Assembly (NCBI GenBank): GCA_947630795.1
Contig: CANRJC010000014.1
Span: 1-45,865, forward strand
Origin: an uncultured Phascolarctobacterium sp.
Lineage (GTDB): Bacteria; Bacillota; Negativicutes; Acidaminococcales; Acidaminococcaceae
Direction: 5' to 3'
Length of the DNA: 45,865 bases
The position numbers and the translations under genes were made by a program. Of the stretch, positions 15,302-25,332 are shown piece by piece (the stretch's first letter is position 1; the number at the start of each line of letters is the position of its first letter). Under the pieces are notes generated by a model that saw nothing but the letters and a program-made list of their open reading frames with translations, did not search any database and was not told where the DNA came from.

Positions 15302-16795
15302 TCACTTTTCCGTTTTTTCCGGGAAAAAGATCTCCAGAACTTTGCGGTCCGGGTCTTTGCCGAAGCTGTTGCCCAAGAAGAAGAGGGCCAGCGAGATGAA
15401 CATGCCGATGACGATCTGGTGCAGGTCGAAAACTTTCACTTTCAGCGCCATGGTGAGGCAGTAGAAGAAGACGCCGCCGCTCATAGCCGCCAAGGCGCCG
15501 TACTTATTGGCTTTGGACCAGAAGAGGCCGAAAATGAGCACCCAGAAGAAAGCGGTCTCCAAGCCGCCGAAGGCGAACATGTTGATCTGCCAGATGACGC
15601 TGGGCGGGTCGATGGAAATGAAGAAGACGACGATGCCCAAGATAACGGTGGCCAAGGTGCTGTAGCGGCGAATGGCTTCGTTGCTCAACTTTTCTCCTTT
15701 TTCGGCTTTGCTGTGCATGTAAACGTCTTTGATGATGGAACTGGAAGCGCTGAGCAAAAGGCTGGAGACGGTGGAGATGGTGGCGGCCACGGGGCCGATG
15801 ACGATGGCACTGGCCCAGAAGGGGCTGAGGCTGTGGGTGATGACTAGAGGCATGATGTTGTCCACGCTGCCACCGTAAGCGCTCAAGTTTTCGGTGAGGA
15901 CGGTGCGGCCCAGCACTCCTATCCAGTTGGGAAGAAGGTTCATGGCGCCGATGACCAAGGTGCCGATGATCATGGCTTGGCGCAGAGCGCTGCTGTTTTT
16001 GTAGGAGAGGCCCCGCACTACCGATTGAGGCAGCGAGAGGGTGCAGATGCCCACCAAGAGCCACTGGCTGATGTATAAACTCATGGGCATCTTCCCTTGG
16101 CTGAGCGGCTCCAGCATGTCGGGATGAGAGACGGAGATAGAGGTCATCATCTTTTCGTAGCCGCCGCCCAGTTTCAACATGGCCAACAGCAGCACGGCCA
16201 TGCCTGCCACCATGGCGATGGCGCAGAAAGAGTCGGTGATGGCCACGCCCTTGAAGCCGCCGATAGTGGTGTAGAAGACCACGATGAGGCCGAAGAGGCA
16301 GAGGCCGGTGAGATAGCCGAAGCCGGTGACAGCTTCGAAGATCTTGGCGGCGCCTACGAATTGCGCCACCATAGTGGCGCAGAAGAAGGCCACGATGACG
16401 AGGGCGGAAAGGTTGGCGAGAGCAGTGCTTTGATAGCGGCTGCGGATGACATCGATGACGGTGACGGCATCGATCTCTTCGGCGATGAGAGAGATCTTTC
16501 TGCCGAAGACGCCCAAGACGAGAAAGATGACCACCACTTGCACGATGGCCATGTAGATCCAACCGTAGCCGATCACCCAAGCCATGCCGGGCCCGCCTAC
16601 GAAGGAAGAAACGCTGGAATAAGTGGCGGCGGTGGTCATAGCCAATACGAAGCCGCCCAAGGTGCGGCCGCCGATGAAGTAATCTTTGGCGAAATCTTTC
16701 TGCCGCTGGGACTGAGAAGTTTTCTGCACATAGGCGCTCACTGCCAGCAGAAAGACCAAAAAGACGGCGACGGGGAGAAGGTTGACGATGCTCAT
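15302..16795 (-). CDS. panF: Sodium/pantothenate symporter
   Basis: A 497-residue sodium:solute symporter (SSS family) with about 13 membrane segments. The family region FIGGRTLGGFVLAMTTAATY (about residues 41-60) and the conserved VSSLLLSASSSIIKDVY segment (about 348-364) are present. Assignment to PanF, which brings pantothenate in with sodium, rests on overall resemblance and on the gene order: a YhdT-type small membrane protein lies directly upstream and overlaps by 4 bases, exactly as yhdT-panF in E. coli. Other SSS substrates cannot be excluded from sequence alone. Confidence 0.88.
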   Translation of the reverse strand: MSIVNLLPVAVFLVFLLAVSAYVQKTSQSQRQKDFAKDYFIGGRTLGGFVLAMTTAATYSSVSSFVGGPGMAWVIGYGWIYMAIVQVVVIFLVLGVFGRKISLIAEEIDAVTVIDVIRSRYQSTALANLSALVIVAFFCATMVAQFVGAAKIFEAVTGFGYLTGLCLFGLIVVFYTTIGGFKGVAITDSFCAIAMVAGMAVLLLAMLKLGGGYEKMMTSISVSHPDMLEPLSQGKMPMSLYISQWLLVGICTLSLPQSVVRGLSYKNSSALRQAMIIGTLVIGAMNLLPNWIGVLGRTVLTENLSAYGGSVDNIMPLVITHSLSPFWASAIVIGPVAATISTVSSLLLSASSSIIKDVYMHSKAEKGEKLSNEAIRRYSTLATVILGIVVFFISIDPPSVIWQINMFAFGGLETAFFWVLIFGLFWSKANKYGALAAMSGGVFFYCLTMALKVKVFDLHQIVIGMFISLALFFLGNSFGKDPDRKVLEIFFPEKTEK

Positions 16796-17046
16796 GATCT
16801 TGCCTCCTTCTTCTCTTCGTCTTTATCGGTGAAGACGCATTTGGTGAGGACGATCACCAGCAGGGTGGCAAAGAGCCAAGTGCCCACCACGCCGGTCCAG
16901 AACCAAAGAGGAGTGTGGAAGATCTTCACGGGAACATCTGCCAGGCCGAAGCCTGCCAGATACCAGAAGACGATGATAACTGCCGTGGCCGCCACGGTGG
17001 CCAGCGCTTCTCGGTCAGCTTGCCTGAATTTTTCGCTCCGTTTCAC
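16792..17046 (-). CDS. yhdT: YhdT family small membrane protein (DUF997)
   Basis: An 84-residue protein with two hydrophobic segments (about residues 18-35 and 47-67) and a charged C-terminal tail (TDKDEEKKEARS). The segment FWYLAGFGLADVPVKIFHTPLW (split over about residues 27-48) resembles the YhdT family, which is found next to PanF-type symporters; its role is unknown, perhaps as a partner subunit. Start is GTG at 17046, 8 bases after agggag. The stop overlaps the panF start (ATGA). Confidence 0.87.
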   Translation of the reverse strand: MKRSEKFRQADREALATVAATAVIIVFWYLAGFGLADVPVKIFHTPLWFWTGVVGTWLFATLLVIVLTKCVFTDKDEEKKEARS

Positions 17047-17102
17047 TTTAAGAGCTCCCTTCGCACAATGTACCCGTCGCCCGCGGCGCTCGAGTCAAAA
17101 GA

Positions 17103-17111
17103 ATTATACCA
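17103..17111 (-). promoter_or_regulatory. Extended -10 promoter of yhdT-panF
   Basis: On the minus strand TGGTATAAT (17111-17103), about 57 bases before the yhdT start. No good -35 box is seen at the right distance. Confidence 0.65.
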
Positions 17112-17167
17112 CATTTTATTTAAAGTGGTGAGAAAAATAAGCCATAAAAAAGCGCGCGCCTCTCTCC

Positions 17168-17197
17168 TTGCCAAGAGGGGCGCAAAAAAGTTATAAT
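17168..17197 (+). promoter_or_regulatory. Promoter of the membrane-protein / radical SAM pair
   Basis: TTGCCA (17168-17173), an 18-bp spacer and TATAAT (17192-17197). The -35 box is the centre of an imperfect palindrome (ccttg, c, caaga). Confidence 0.75.
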
Positions 17198-17307
17198 GAA
17201 AATACTCGGAGAATATTTTTGAAGAAGGTCGACGCAGGGCCTGAAGAAATTTTTGCGAGTAAGGTCGACGAAGAGTCTGAATATTTTTCGAATATGAGGC
17301 GAGGGCA

Positions 17308-17751
17308 GTGAAGAAGATATTATTGCGTATAAAAGAGGCCGAGAACACGACGAAGATCTTTCTGCAATGGCTCAGCCTCAGCGTAGCCTTTTTTATCTAT
17401 AACTATATTTTCACGATGTTCAAGTCGGGCAGACTCGCCCTTTCTTTTTGCGCAGCTTTTCTTGTGGGCGCAGCGGTGACGGCCATGGCTCGGCTGCTGC
17501 ATTTAGTCTGTCATCGAGCCTTCAGCGGGGGAGCCGCAACTTTTTTCGCTCAGGCAGAATACATCATCACCTTCATGTGGGCCTTCATCGCCGCTTGCGG
17601 TCTGGTCTTCATCTTTCCCGACTGGCTGCCCGACAAAGACACGTCCAAAGCGGCCATGCTCCTTTTCTTCGTGGTCTACAGTTTCGCCGCGGTGTGGAGC
17701 ACCGGCAAGCTGAGCGAAGAAAAAACAGGCAGCTTTAAAGATCGGCCGTAA
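17308..17751 (+). CDS. Hypothetical membrane protein with four membrane segments
   Basis: A 147-residue protein I do not recognise. Four hydrophobic segments are visible at about residues 20-37, 44-66, 83-105 and 115-131. The N-terminus is basic (MKKILLRIKEAEN) and the C-terminus is charged (KLSEEKTGSFKDRP), so both ends are probably cytoplasmic. Short His/Cys-containing stretches (RLLHLVCHRAF) lie between the second and third segments. The GTG at 17308 follows gaggcgaggg and is the best start. It stands 12 bases before the radical SAM gene and shares its promoter, but that says little about its function. Confidence 0.72.
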   Translation: MKKILLRIKEAENTTKIFLQWLSLSVAFFIYNYIFTMFKSGRLALSFCAAFLVGAAVTAMARLLHLVCHRAFSGGAATFFAQAEYIITFMWAFIAACGLVFIFPDWLPDKDTSKAAMLLFFVVYSFAAVWSTGKLSEEKTGSFKDRP

Positions 17752-17763
17752 AAAACAAAGCTC

Positions 17764-18741
17764 ATGTCTATCTTACCCATCTTCATCCCTCACGCCGGCT
17801 GTCCCCATCGCTGTGTTTTCTGCGACCAAAAAGCGATCAGCGGCCAGCTCTGTAATTCTAGAGAAGCGGCGAAAAAGCAGATCGACCTCTGGCTGCCGCG
17901 GCTCAAGAAGGGGCAGGCTCACGAAGCTGCCTTCTACGGCGGCTCCTTCACCGCTCTGCCTTTAGACGAACAGGAAAAATTGCTGGCCCTCACCGATGAG
18001 CTGCTGGCGGCGGGAGCCATCGACAAAGTGCGCCTCTCTACTCGGCCGGACTGCATCGACGAAGAGGTGCTGGCTCTGCTGACGAAGCATCGCGTTCATT
18101 TGGTAGAATTGGGAGCCCAGTCTTTGGACGACAAAGTGCTGGCCGCTGCAGAAAGAGGCCACGACAGCGAGGCCGTGTATCGGGCCGTTTCACTTTTAAA
18201 AGAGAAAAATTTCAGCGTGGGCCTGCAATTGATGGTGGGTCTGCCCGAAGAAGACGGCGAGAGCGTGGCCGCCACCGCAAAAAAGGCAGCAGCTTTAGCC
18301 CCCGATGTGGCCCGCATCTACCCCTTAGTGGTGCTGAAAAACACGAGCCTCGCCGAAAAATATTTAAAAGGTTTATATACTCCTCTCACAATAGAAGAAG
18401 CGACGGAGCGGGGGGCGGTGCTCTACGCTGCTCTCACTGCAGCGGGCAGCAAAGTGATCCGTATCGGCCTGCCCCCGGAGGCGACGGCAGAAAAAAGTGC
18501 GGTCTTAGCGGGGCCGATCCATCCTTGCTTAGGTCTTTTGATCAAAGCAAGGGTGCAAAGAAACGAGCTCACGCCTCTTTTAGAAGAAAAATATGCCGAA
18601 GGGGAGAGAGAGCTGACTTTGACTTATCTCGCCGGGCACCTAGATGAAGTGCAGGGCTATAAAAAAGAGAACCTGACCTATTGGCAGGCCAGGTTCCCCC
18701 AAGCAGAGCTCATTTTAAAAAAGGCAAGGAACGAACGGTAG
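17764..18741 (+). CDS. Radical SAM protein, Elp3-like
   Basis: A 325-residue radical SAM protein. The [4Fe-4S] cysteines are C13, C17 and C20 in GCPHRCVFC, right at the N-terminus. AFYGGSFTALP (about residues 57-67), RLSTRPDCID and LGAQSLDD (about 117) follow the order seen in Elp3/coproporphyrinogen-oxidase-like radical SAM domains. The C-terminal third (about 230-325) is specific to this group and has no partner domain such as an acetyltransferase. The substrate is unknown. The ATG has no good ribosome site and lies 12 bases after the previous stop, so translation is probably coupled to the membrane protein. Confidence 0.87.
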   Translation: MSILPIFIPHAGCPHRCVFCDQKAISGQLCNSREAAKKQIDLWLPRLKKGQAHEAAFYGGSFTALPLDEQEKLLALTDELLAAGAIDKVRLSTRPDCIDEEVLALLTKHRVHLVELGAQSLDDKVLAAAERGHDSEAVYRAVSLLKEKNFSVGLQLMVGLPEEDGESVAATAKKAAALAPDVARIYPLVVLKNTSLAEKYLKGLYTPLTIEEATERGAVLYAALTAAGSKVIRIGLPPEATAEKSAVLAGPIHPCLGLLIKARVQRNELTPLLEEKYAEGERELTLTYLAGHLDEVQGYKKENLTYWQARFPQAELILKKARNER

Positions 18742-18769
18742 GCAGAAGTCTGCCGTTCATCTTTTTTTC
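18733..18769 (+). terminator. Terminator after the radical SAM gene
   Basis: Stem built from gaacg (18733-18737) with cgttc (18754-18758), continued by ggcaga and tctgcc, followed by atcttttttt. The stop codon of the gene lies in the stem. It may also help to end the converging M20 peptidase transcript. Confidence 0.75.
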
Positions 18770-18778
18770 GAAGCAAGA

Positions 18779-19909
18779 TCATTTTTTCATCTTGGCGGCC
18801 TCTAAGATCAGCTGCCGCACCCAGCGGGCGGTGTCGTAGAGGTCGTCTTCTTTCAAAAATTCGGCGGTGGTGTGGATGGCGCTCATGCCGGTGGCCAAAA
18901 GGGCGCAGGGAAGACCGTAGCCGCATAAATAGTTGCTGTCGGCACAGCCGCCGCTGGTCTTGAGTTTCGGCTCGGCACCCAAGGCTCGGGCAGCGGCGGA
19001 CGCAAGAAGGATGCAGGGATGCTCCTTCCCCAACTCCATGGCCGGGCAGCCTTCTTTGACGGCAAAGGCGATGCTGCCGCCCCCTTCTTCTACGACGGCG
19101 GTCAGCTCTTTTTGTATTTTGATCAGCAAGCCGTCCAATTTGGCGCTGTTGCGGCAGCGCATGTCGATGACGAACTTCGCTTCGGGGCAGATGATGTTGG
19201 TGCCGACGCCGGCGCTCATGGTGTTGACGCTGAGGGTGGTCTCTTCGTCGAGACGGCCGGAGGCGGGGAGAAGGCTCAAGCAGCGGGAGGCCAATAAGAG
19301 AGCGTTGACTCCTTTTTCCGGCTCCAGCCCGGCGTGGGCGGCCTTGCCGGTGACGGTCACCTCTACGTCGTAAAGTTTGGGAGCGGCGTAGACGATCTCG
19401 CCCAAACTGCCTCCCATGTCCAAACAATAGCCGTAGTCGGCCAGCAGCCGCTTTTTATCCAAATTGGCGGCGCCCAAGCAGCCGATCTCTTCGCTGACGG
19501 TGAAGCAAATTTGCACGGCACCGTGTTCCGCTCCTTCTTCCCGCAAAGAGCGCACCGCTTCCAACACCGCCGCTATGCCGCTCTTGTCGTCGCCGCCTAA
19601 AGTGGTGGTGCCGTCGCTATAGAGCACTCCGTCTTTGCGTACCACTTCGGTGCCGCCGCAGGGGGAAACGCTGTCCATGTGGGCTTCGAAAAAAAGGGCG
19701 GGAGCATCCGGCAGAGTGGCCGGCCAATAGGCCCAAACATTGCCGCATTCGCCGCCGGTCACGAGGTGGACCTCGTCCTGCTCGTGCTCAAGGCCGAGGG
19801 CCGTCAGTTTTTTGCAAAGATGAGCGGCCACGGCTCCTTCCTTTTTGCTGGCGGCGGGAAGAGAGACCAGTTCTATGAAATCGTTTATGAGGCGAACTCT
19901 GTCGATCAC
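18779..19909 (-). CDS. M20 family metallopeptidase, PepT-like
   Basis: A 376-residue zinc peptidase of the M20 family. Metal ligands and catalytic residues are H77 and D79 in EAHMDSV, D107 in LGGDDKSG, E140-E141 in VSEEIG and D164 in YCLDMGG, with the C-terminal His in SAIHTTAEFL. The central lid domain (about residues 178-290) is present. The family cleaves dipeptides, tripeptides or acyl-amino acids in the cytoplasm; PepT-like tripeptidase is the closest type. It starts with GTG at 19909, 9 bases after aaaggag. The likely promoter is 295 bases upstream (20204-20212), so the 35-bp repeats would lie in its 5' leader. Confidence 0.9.
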   Translation of the reverse strand: MIDRVRLINDFIELVSLPAASKKEGAVAAHLCKKLTALGLEHEQDEVHLVTGGECGNVWAYWPATLPDAPALFFEAHMDSVSPCGGTEVVRKDGVLYSDGTTTLGGDDKSGIAAVLEAVRSLREEGAEHGAVQICFTVSEEIGCLGAANLDKKRLLADYGYCLDMGGSLGEIVYAAPKLYDVEVTVTGKAAHAGLEPEKGVNALLLASRCLSLLPASGRLDEETTLSVNTMSAGVGTNIICPEAKFVIDMRCRNSAKLDGLLIKIQKELTAVVEEGGGSIAFAVKEGCPAMELGKEHPCILLASAAARALGAEPKLKTSGGCADSNYLCGYGLPCALLATGMSAIHTTAEFLKEDDLYDTARWVRQLILEAAKMKK

Positions 19910-19934
19910 GAGGAAAAACTCCTTTCTGTTTTAA

Positions 19935-20179
19935 AAAAAGGAAAAGGCGAAAGGCCGTGAGAATTTTCCGCAAAGTCCGAGGGGAAAAGCCCTGTCGTTT
20001 TTCAGAAAAGTCCGAGGCCCAAAGCCACGCCGTTTTCCCGAAAAGTCCGGGGCGAAAAGTGCCGTTGTTTTTCAGAAAAGTCCGAGGCAAAAAGTTTCGC
20101 TGTTTTTCAAAAAAGTCCAAAGCGAAAAGCCACGCTGTTTTTCCGGAAGAGGAGGGGGCGAAAGCCAAGAGGAAAAATT
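19935..20179. repeat. Tandem repeats, 35 bp period
   Basis: Six abutting 35-base units start at 19935, 19970, 20005, 20040, 20075 and 20110, with a worn seventh from 20145. Each reads gaaaagtccgaggc, then gaaaagccacgctg, then tttttca on the plus strand, with copies differing by several bases. The period breaks reading frame, so it is not coding. On the plus strand the array ends in a terminator-like hairpin (aagagg 20167-20172, cctctt 20184-20189, T-rich tract to 20199). Confidence 0.85.
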
Positions 20180-20203
20180 CACGCCTCTTTTCTTTTTTTC
20201 TTT

Positions 20204-20212
20204 ATTATAGCA
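20204..20212 (-). promoter_or_regulatory. Extended -10 promoter of the M20 peptidase gene
   Basis: On the minus strand TGCTATAAT (20212-20204), within the 12-mer ctgtgctataat that also forms the promoter at 26586-26597. The -35 box is not clear. Confidence 0.6.
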
Positions 20213-20258
20213 CAGAGAGGAGGATCCTTTGCGGCCGGGCAAAAAATAACATTGCCCC

Positions 20259-20287
20259 TTGTCAAGGGGCCGCCCATGCATTATAAT
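20259..20287 (+). promoter_or_regulatory. Promoter of metK, with -35 box in a palindrome
   Basis: TTGTCA (20259-20264), a 17-bp spacer and TATAAT (20282-20287). The -35 box is the centre of a perfect inverted repeat with 8-bp arms, gccccttg (20254-20261) and caaggggc (20263-20270), which could be a repressor site. Confidence 0.82.
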
Positions 20288-20311
20288 TAGAACTGTGCCG
20301 AAGGGCACGAT

Positions 20312-20460
20312 AACTCATCAAGAGCGGTGGAGGGAAAGGCCCAATGAAACCGCAGCAACCATCAGGCCAAACCTGATAAGGTGCTAATTCCTGCGCCGGC
20401 CGCAAGATGAGAAGGCTGTAAATACAGGGCGTTCTCAGGTGCTGAGAACGTCTTTCTTTT
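20312..20460 (+). promoter_or_regulatory. SAM-I (S-box) riboswitch with terminator
   Basis: The S-box core is clear: ctcatcaagagcggtggagg, then caatgaaaccgcagcaacc, ggtgctaattcctgc and agatgagaag. P1 pairs ctcatc (20314-20319) with gatgag (20406-20411). The terminator is gttctcag (20431-20438) with ctgagaac (20442-20449), then tctttctttt. The anti-terminator is visible: tgagaa (20408-20413), the 3' side of P1, can instead pair with ttctca (20432-20437). Binding of S-adenosylmethionine therefore stabilises P1, frees the terminator and turns transcription off. Confidence 0.96.
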
Positions 20461-20511
20461 ATATCGCTTCGCAAAAGGCCAGGTCTGTAGAGAGAAAGGA
20501 GAAAGAAAAAG

Positions 20512-21690
<1,179 letters not shown>

Positions 21691-21711
21691 AAAAGAGAAG
21701 AGAGTGGGAAC

Positions 21712-22737
21712 ATGGAAGAAAAACTTTTAGCCATCAAAGCAGCGGCGCTGGCCGAATTGGGCTTGGCCGCCGACCCGGAAGCGGTAAAAGAGCTGCGGGT
21801 GAAGTATTTGGGCAAAAAGAGCCCCATGACGGAGATCCTGCGGGGCATGGGCAAGTTGTCGCCCGAAGAGCGGCCCAAGATCGGGCAGATCGTGAATTTG
21901 ATCAAGGCCGAGCTCACCGCCGCCATGAACGCCAAAGGAGAAGAATTGGAAGAGAAGGCCTTGGCCGCCAAACTGGCCGAGGAAAAGGTGGATATCACCC
22001 TGCCCGGCCGTGCGCCGGTACGGGGGCATCTCCATCCCCTCACCCTCACCATGCGGGAGATCAAAAAGATCTTCATGCGCATGGGCTTCGATGTGATGGA
22101 AGGGCCGGAGATCGAAAACGATTATTACAATTTCGAAGCGCTGAACCTGCCGAAAGATCATCCGGCGCGGGACATGCAGGACACTTTCTATATTACAGAA
22201 GAGTATCTGCTGCGCACCCAAACTTCTCCTATCCAGGCCCGCACCATGCAGGCCAGAGAGCCTAACACTCCCATCCGCATGATCGCCCCGGGCACTGTCT
22301 ATCGTTGCGATTACGATGCCACACATTCGCCCATGTTCCATCAAGTAGAAGGTTTGGTGATCGACAAAAACATCTCTCTCGCCGATCTGAAGGGCACCTT
22401 GGAGCTGTTTTTGAAAGAAATGTTCGGCTCGTCCGTCAAGGTGCGGCTGCGCCCCAGTTTCTTCCCCTTCACCGAGCCCTCCGCCGAAGTCGATATCTCC
22501 TGCGTGATCTGCGGCGGCAAAGGCTGCCGCGTGTGCAAAAATTCCGGCTGGCTGGAGATCTTGGGCAGCGGTATGGTCCATCCCAACGTGCTGACCATGA
22601 GCGGCTACGATCCTTCGCAAATGACCGGCTTCGCCTTCGGTATGGGGGTAGAGCGGATCGCCATGTTGAAATACGGCATCGACGACCTGCGGCTATTCTT
22701 TGAAAATGACTTGCGCTTCTTAAAGCAGTTCAATTAG
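21712..22737 (+). CDS. pheS: Phenylalanine-tRNA ligase alpha subunit
   Basis: A 341-residue catalytic subunit of the (alpha-beta)2 enzyme that charges tRNA-Phe. The N-terminal coiled-coil arm (about residues 1-85) is followed by the class II core: [18 protein letters not shown], motif 2 around [21 protein letters not shown] (parts at about 197-217) and motif 3 around [17 protein letters not shown] (about 306-322). [20 protein letters not shown] adds a Cys pair as in many bacterial PheS. Length is normal. pheT follows after 10 bases. Most Firmicutes pheST units are led by a T-box; none is visible here. Confidence 0.97.
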   Translation: MEEKLLAIKAAALAELGLAADPEAVKELRVKYLGKKSPMTEILRGMGKLSPEERPKIGQIVNLIKAELTAAMNAKGEELEEKALAAKLAEEKVDITLPGRAPVRGHLHPLTLTMREIKKIFMRMGFDVMEGPEIENDYYNFEALNLPKDHPARDMQDTFYITEEYLLRTQTSPIQARTMQAREPNTPIRMIAPGTVYRCDYDATHSPMFHQVEGLVIDKNISLADLKGTLELFLKEMFGSSVKVRLRPSFFPFTEPSAEVDISCVICGGKGCRVCKNSGWLEILGSGMVHPNVLTMSGYDPSQMTGFAFGMGVERIAMLKYGIDDLRLFFENDLRFLKQFN

Positions 22738-22747
22738 GAGGGACAGC

Positions 22748-25201
22748 ATGTTAGCATCGATAGAATGGTTGAAACAATACGTCGATATAAATTTGCCGGT
22801 GGAAGAACTGGTGGAGAAGATCACCGGGGCCGGGCTGGAAGTCGAGACCGTCAAACGCTTGGGTGAAGGGCTCGGCGGTGTGGTGACGGGCCGGGTGACC
22901 GATATTTGGCGGCACCCCGATTCCGATCATCTGTGGGTGTGCATGATGGACTACGGTCAAGGGGGCGACCCGGTGCAGATCCTCACCGGCGCTCAAAATG
23001 TACACAAGGACGACGTGGTGCCGGTGGCCACGGTGGGGGCGGTGTTGCCTCCCAGCAGCCGCAACCCCCAAGGTCTGAAATTGAAAAAAGCCCGTATGCG
23101 GGGCTTGGATTCTTTCGGCATGCTTTGTTCGGCCGATGAATTGGGCATCGACAGCAAATTGCTTTTGCCCGAGCAGCGCAACGGCATCTTCATCCTGCCG
23201 CCCGATACGCCCATCGGCGAAGATATCAAAAAAGTGCTGGGCCTGGACGACGTGGTGCTCGATATCGATCTTACCAGCAACAGAGCCGATTGCTTCAGCA
23301 TCATAGGCTTGGCCCGAGAGATAGCCGCTCTCACCGGCAATGAATTGCATCTTCCCGAGACGAAGTGCAAAGAAGCTGCAGGGGGCAGAGCAGCCGATAT
23401 GGCCAAGATCATCATCAAAGACAGAGAGCTTTGCCCTCGCTTCACCGTGCGGGTCTTAAAAAATATCAAAGTGAAACCGTCGCCTCTCTGGATGCAGAAC
23501 AGACTGAGGGCCTGCGGGGTGCGTCCCATCTCCAACGTGGTGGACGTCACCAACTATGTGATGTTAGAACTGGGCCAGCCCATGCATGCTTACGATTACG
23601 ACACCGTGGGCGGCCACACCCTCATCGTGCGCCGAGCAGAAGACGGTGAAAAGTTGGTGACCTTGGACGAACAAGAGCGGATCTTGGACAGCAGCATGAT
23701 CACCATCGGCGACGCCGCTCACGCCGTGGGCTTAGGCGGCGTGATGGGCGGTTTGGAAACAGAAGTGACCGATAAAACGGTGAACGTCATGTTAGAGGCT
23801 GCCAGCTTTCACGGCCCCAGCATCCGCCGCACTTCTTACAGCTTGGGCTTAAGAAGCGAGGCCTCGGGCCGCTTCGAAAGAGGCGTGGACACAGCCCGTT
23901 GTCACGAAGCATCGAACAGAGCTGCCTATTTGCTGGAGGAGATGGACGCCTGTGAGACGGTGGCCGGTATCGTAGAAGATTACCCGGCTCCTGCGGCCCC
24001 TACGGTCATCGAAGTAACTCCCGCGGCCATCAGCAGCCGCATCGGCATAGCTATCGCCGAAGAAGAGATAGAAAAGATCCTTACCGCTTTGGACTTTAAA
24101 GTAGAAAAAGCCGGCGAGAAACTGCTGGTGACCGTGCCTTCCTGGCGGGGCGACTGCAGCTGCGACGCCGATATCTCGGAAGAGGTAGCCCGCTTCCACG
24201 GCTTGGAGCATATCGCTTCTCATCTTCCCGTTTTGAGCATCACTCAAGGACGGCAGCATGTGAGCGAAGACGTGAAGGATCAGATACAAGACTATTTGGT
24301 GGGCGCCGGCCTCTGCGAGATCATGAGCTACAGCTTCATCAATCCCGCCGCTTACGACAAGCTGCTGCTGCCCGAGGAGGACCCTCGCCGCAAGAGCATC
24401 AGCTTGCTGAACCCCATCACCGACGATTTCAAAGTGATGCGCACAACCATGGCCCCGTCCCTTTTGAGCGCCGCTGCCTATAATGCGGCCCGGCAGGCGG
24501 AGAGGGTGGCTATCTTCGAGATCGGCCGCATCTTTTTGCCCAAGGCTCTGCCTCTCACCGCTTTTCCCGAAGAGCGGCAGGTGCTGGCCGTCGTGCTGAG
24601 CGGCAGAAGGGGCGAGCTGAATTGGTGCGCCGATAACGATGATGCGGACTTTTTCGATTTGAAGGGCATCGCCGAAGGACTGCTGGACAAATTGCAAGTG
24701 AAAAATTACCAGCTGGCTCCTATCGATGAGTCCTATCTGCACCCGGGCAAGAGCTGCGCCGTCGTTTTGGACGGCAAGAAGGTGGGCTACATGGGCGAGT
24801 TGCATCCTCAGGCTCAGGCGGCTTTCGATCTGCCTCACAAAACTTATCTGTTGGAGCTGGAGACAGAGCCTTTGGTGAAATATGCCACGGCTGTGCCCGC
24901 TTATCAACGGTTGACCAAGCACCCGGCTTCGAGCCGCGATGTGGCTGTGGTAGTGCCTGAGACGGTGAGCAAGGCGGAGTTGGAGACGGTCATCCGCCGT
25001 TGTGCCGGCGAGCTGTTGAGAGATGTGCGGGTCTTCGACATCTACACGGGCAAACAAGTGCCTGATGGTTGCAAGTCCATGGCCTTCAACCTCACCTATC
25101 AGGCAGCGGACCGCACCCTCACCGACGGGGAAGTGGACGCCAGCATCAAAAAAGTGGTGGAAGAAGTGGCAGAGGCCTACAAGGGGCAGCTGCGCAGCTG
25201 A
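22748..25201 (+). CDS. pheT: Phenylalanine-tRNA ligase beta subunit
   Basis: An 817-residue subunit of phenylalanyl-tRNA synthetase. Domains in order are an OB-fold tRNA-binding domain (about residues 40-150, TGAQNVHKDDVVPVAT), the B3/B4 editing domain that clears Tyr-tRNA (about 210-385), B5 (about 405-475), the catalytic-like core (about 490-680) and the C-terminal FDX-ACB anticodon-binding domain (about 720-815, KHPASSRDVAVVVPE). Length and order match the long bacterial form. The ribosome site taggaggg precedes the ATG. It is last in metK-pheS-pheT and is followed by a terminator. Confidence 0.97.
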   Translation: MLASIEWLKQYVDINLPVEELVEKITGAGLEVETVKRLGEGLGGVVTGRVTDIWRHPDSDHLWVCMMDYGQGGDPVQILTGAQNVHKDDVVPVATVGAVLPPSSRNPQGLKLKKARMRGLDSFGMLCSADELGIDSKLLLPEQRNGIFILPPDTPIGEDIKKVLGLDDVVLDIDLTSNRADCFSIIGLAREIAALTGNELHLPETKCKEAAGGRAADMAKIIIKDRELCPRFTVRVLKNIKVKPSPLWMQNRLRACGVRPISNVVDVTNYVMLELGQPMHAYDYDTVGGHTLIVRRAEDGEKLVTLDEQERILDSSMITIGDAAHAVGLGGVMGGLETEVTDKTVNVMLEAASFHGPSIRRTSYSLGLRSEASGRFERGVDTARCHEASNRAAYLLEEMDACETVAGIVEDYPAPAAPTVIEVTPAAISSRIGIAIAEEEIEKILTALDFKVEKAGEKLLVTVPSWRGDCSCDADISEEVARFHGLEHIASHLPVLSITQGRQHVSEDVKDQIQDYLVGAGLCEIMSYSFINPAAYDKLLLPEEDPRRKSISLLNPITDDFKVMRTTMAPSLLSAAAYNAARQAERVAIFEIGRIFLPKALPLTAFPEERQVLAVVLSGRRGELNWCADNDDADFFDLKGIAEGLLDKLQVKNYQLAPIDESYLHPGKSCAVVLDGKKVGYMGELHPQAQAAFDLPHKTYLLELETEPLVKYATAVPAYQRLTKHPASSRDVAVVVPETVSKAELETVIRRCAGELLRDVRVFDIYTGKQVPDGCKSMAFNLTYQAADRTLTDGEVDASIKKVVEEVAEAYKGQLRS

Positions 25202-25227
25202 AAATTTTAAAAAAATTTGCGAGAAGC

Positions 25228-25260
25228 AGAGCCTCGTCTTTCGATGGGGCTCTCTTTTTT
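25228..25260 (+). terminator. Terminator of metK-pheS-pheT
   Basis: Stem agagcc (25228-25233) with ggctct (25248-25253), 14-base loop, then ctttttt. It lies 27 bases after the pheT stop. Confidence 0.85.
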
Positions 25261-25332
25261 ATGCGGGCGTGAAAAAGATCCCGAAAAATTTTGCAAAACA
25301 TTTTTGCGGCGATAGAAGATGGCCGCCGCCTT

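Noticed and set aside
19957-20286. A 109-codon frame through the 35-bp repeats
   Set aside because: Successive 35-base units are read in different frames, composition is Lys/Arg/Ser/Phe-rich without domain character, and the frame runs into the metK promoter.
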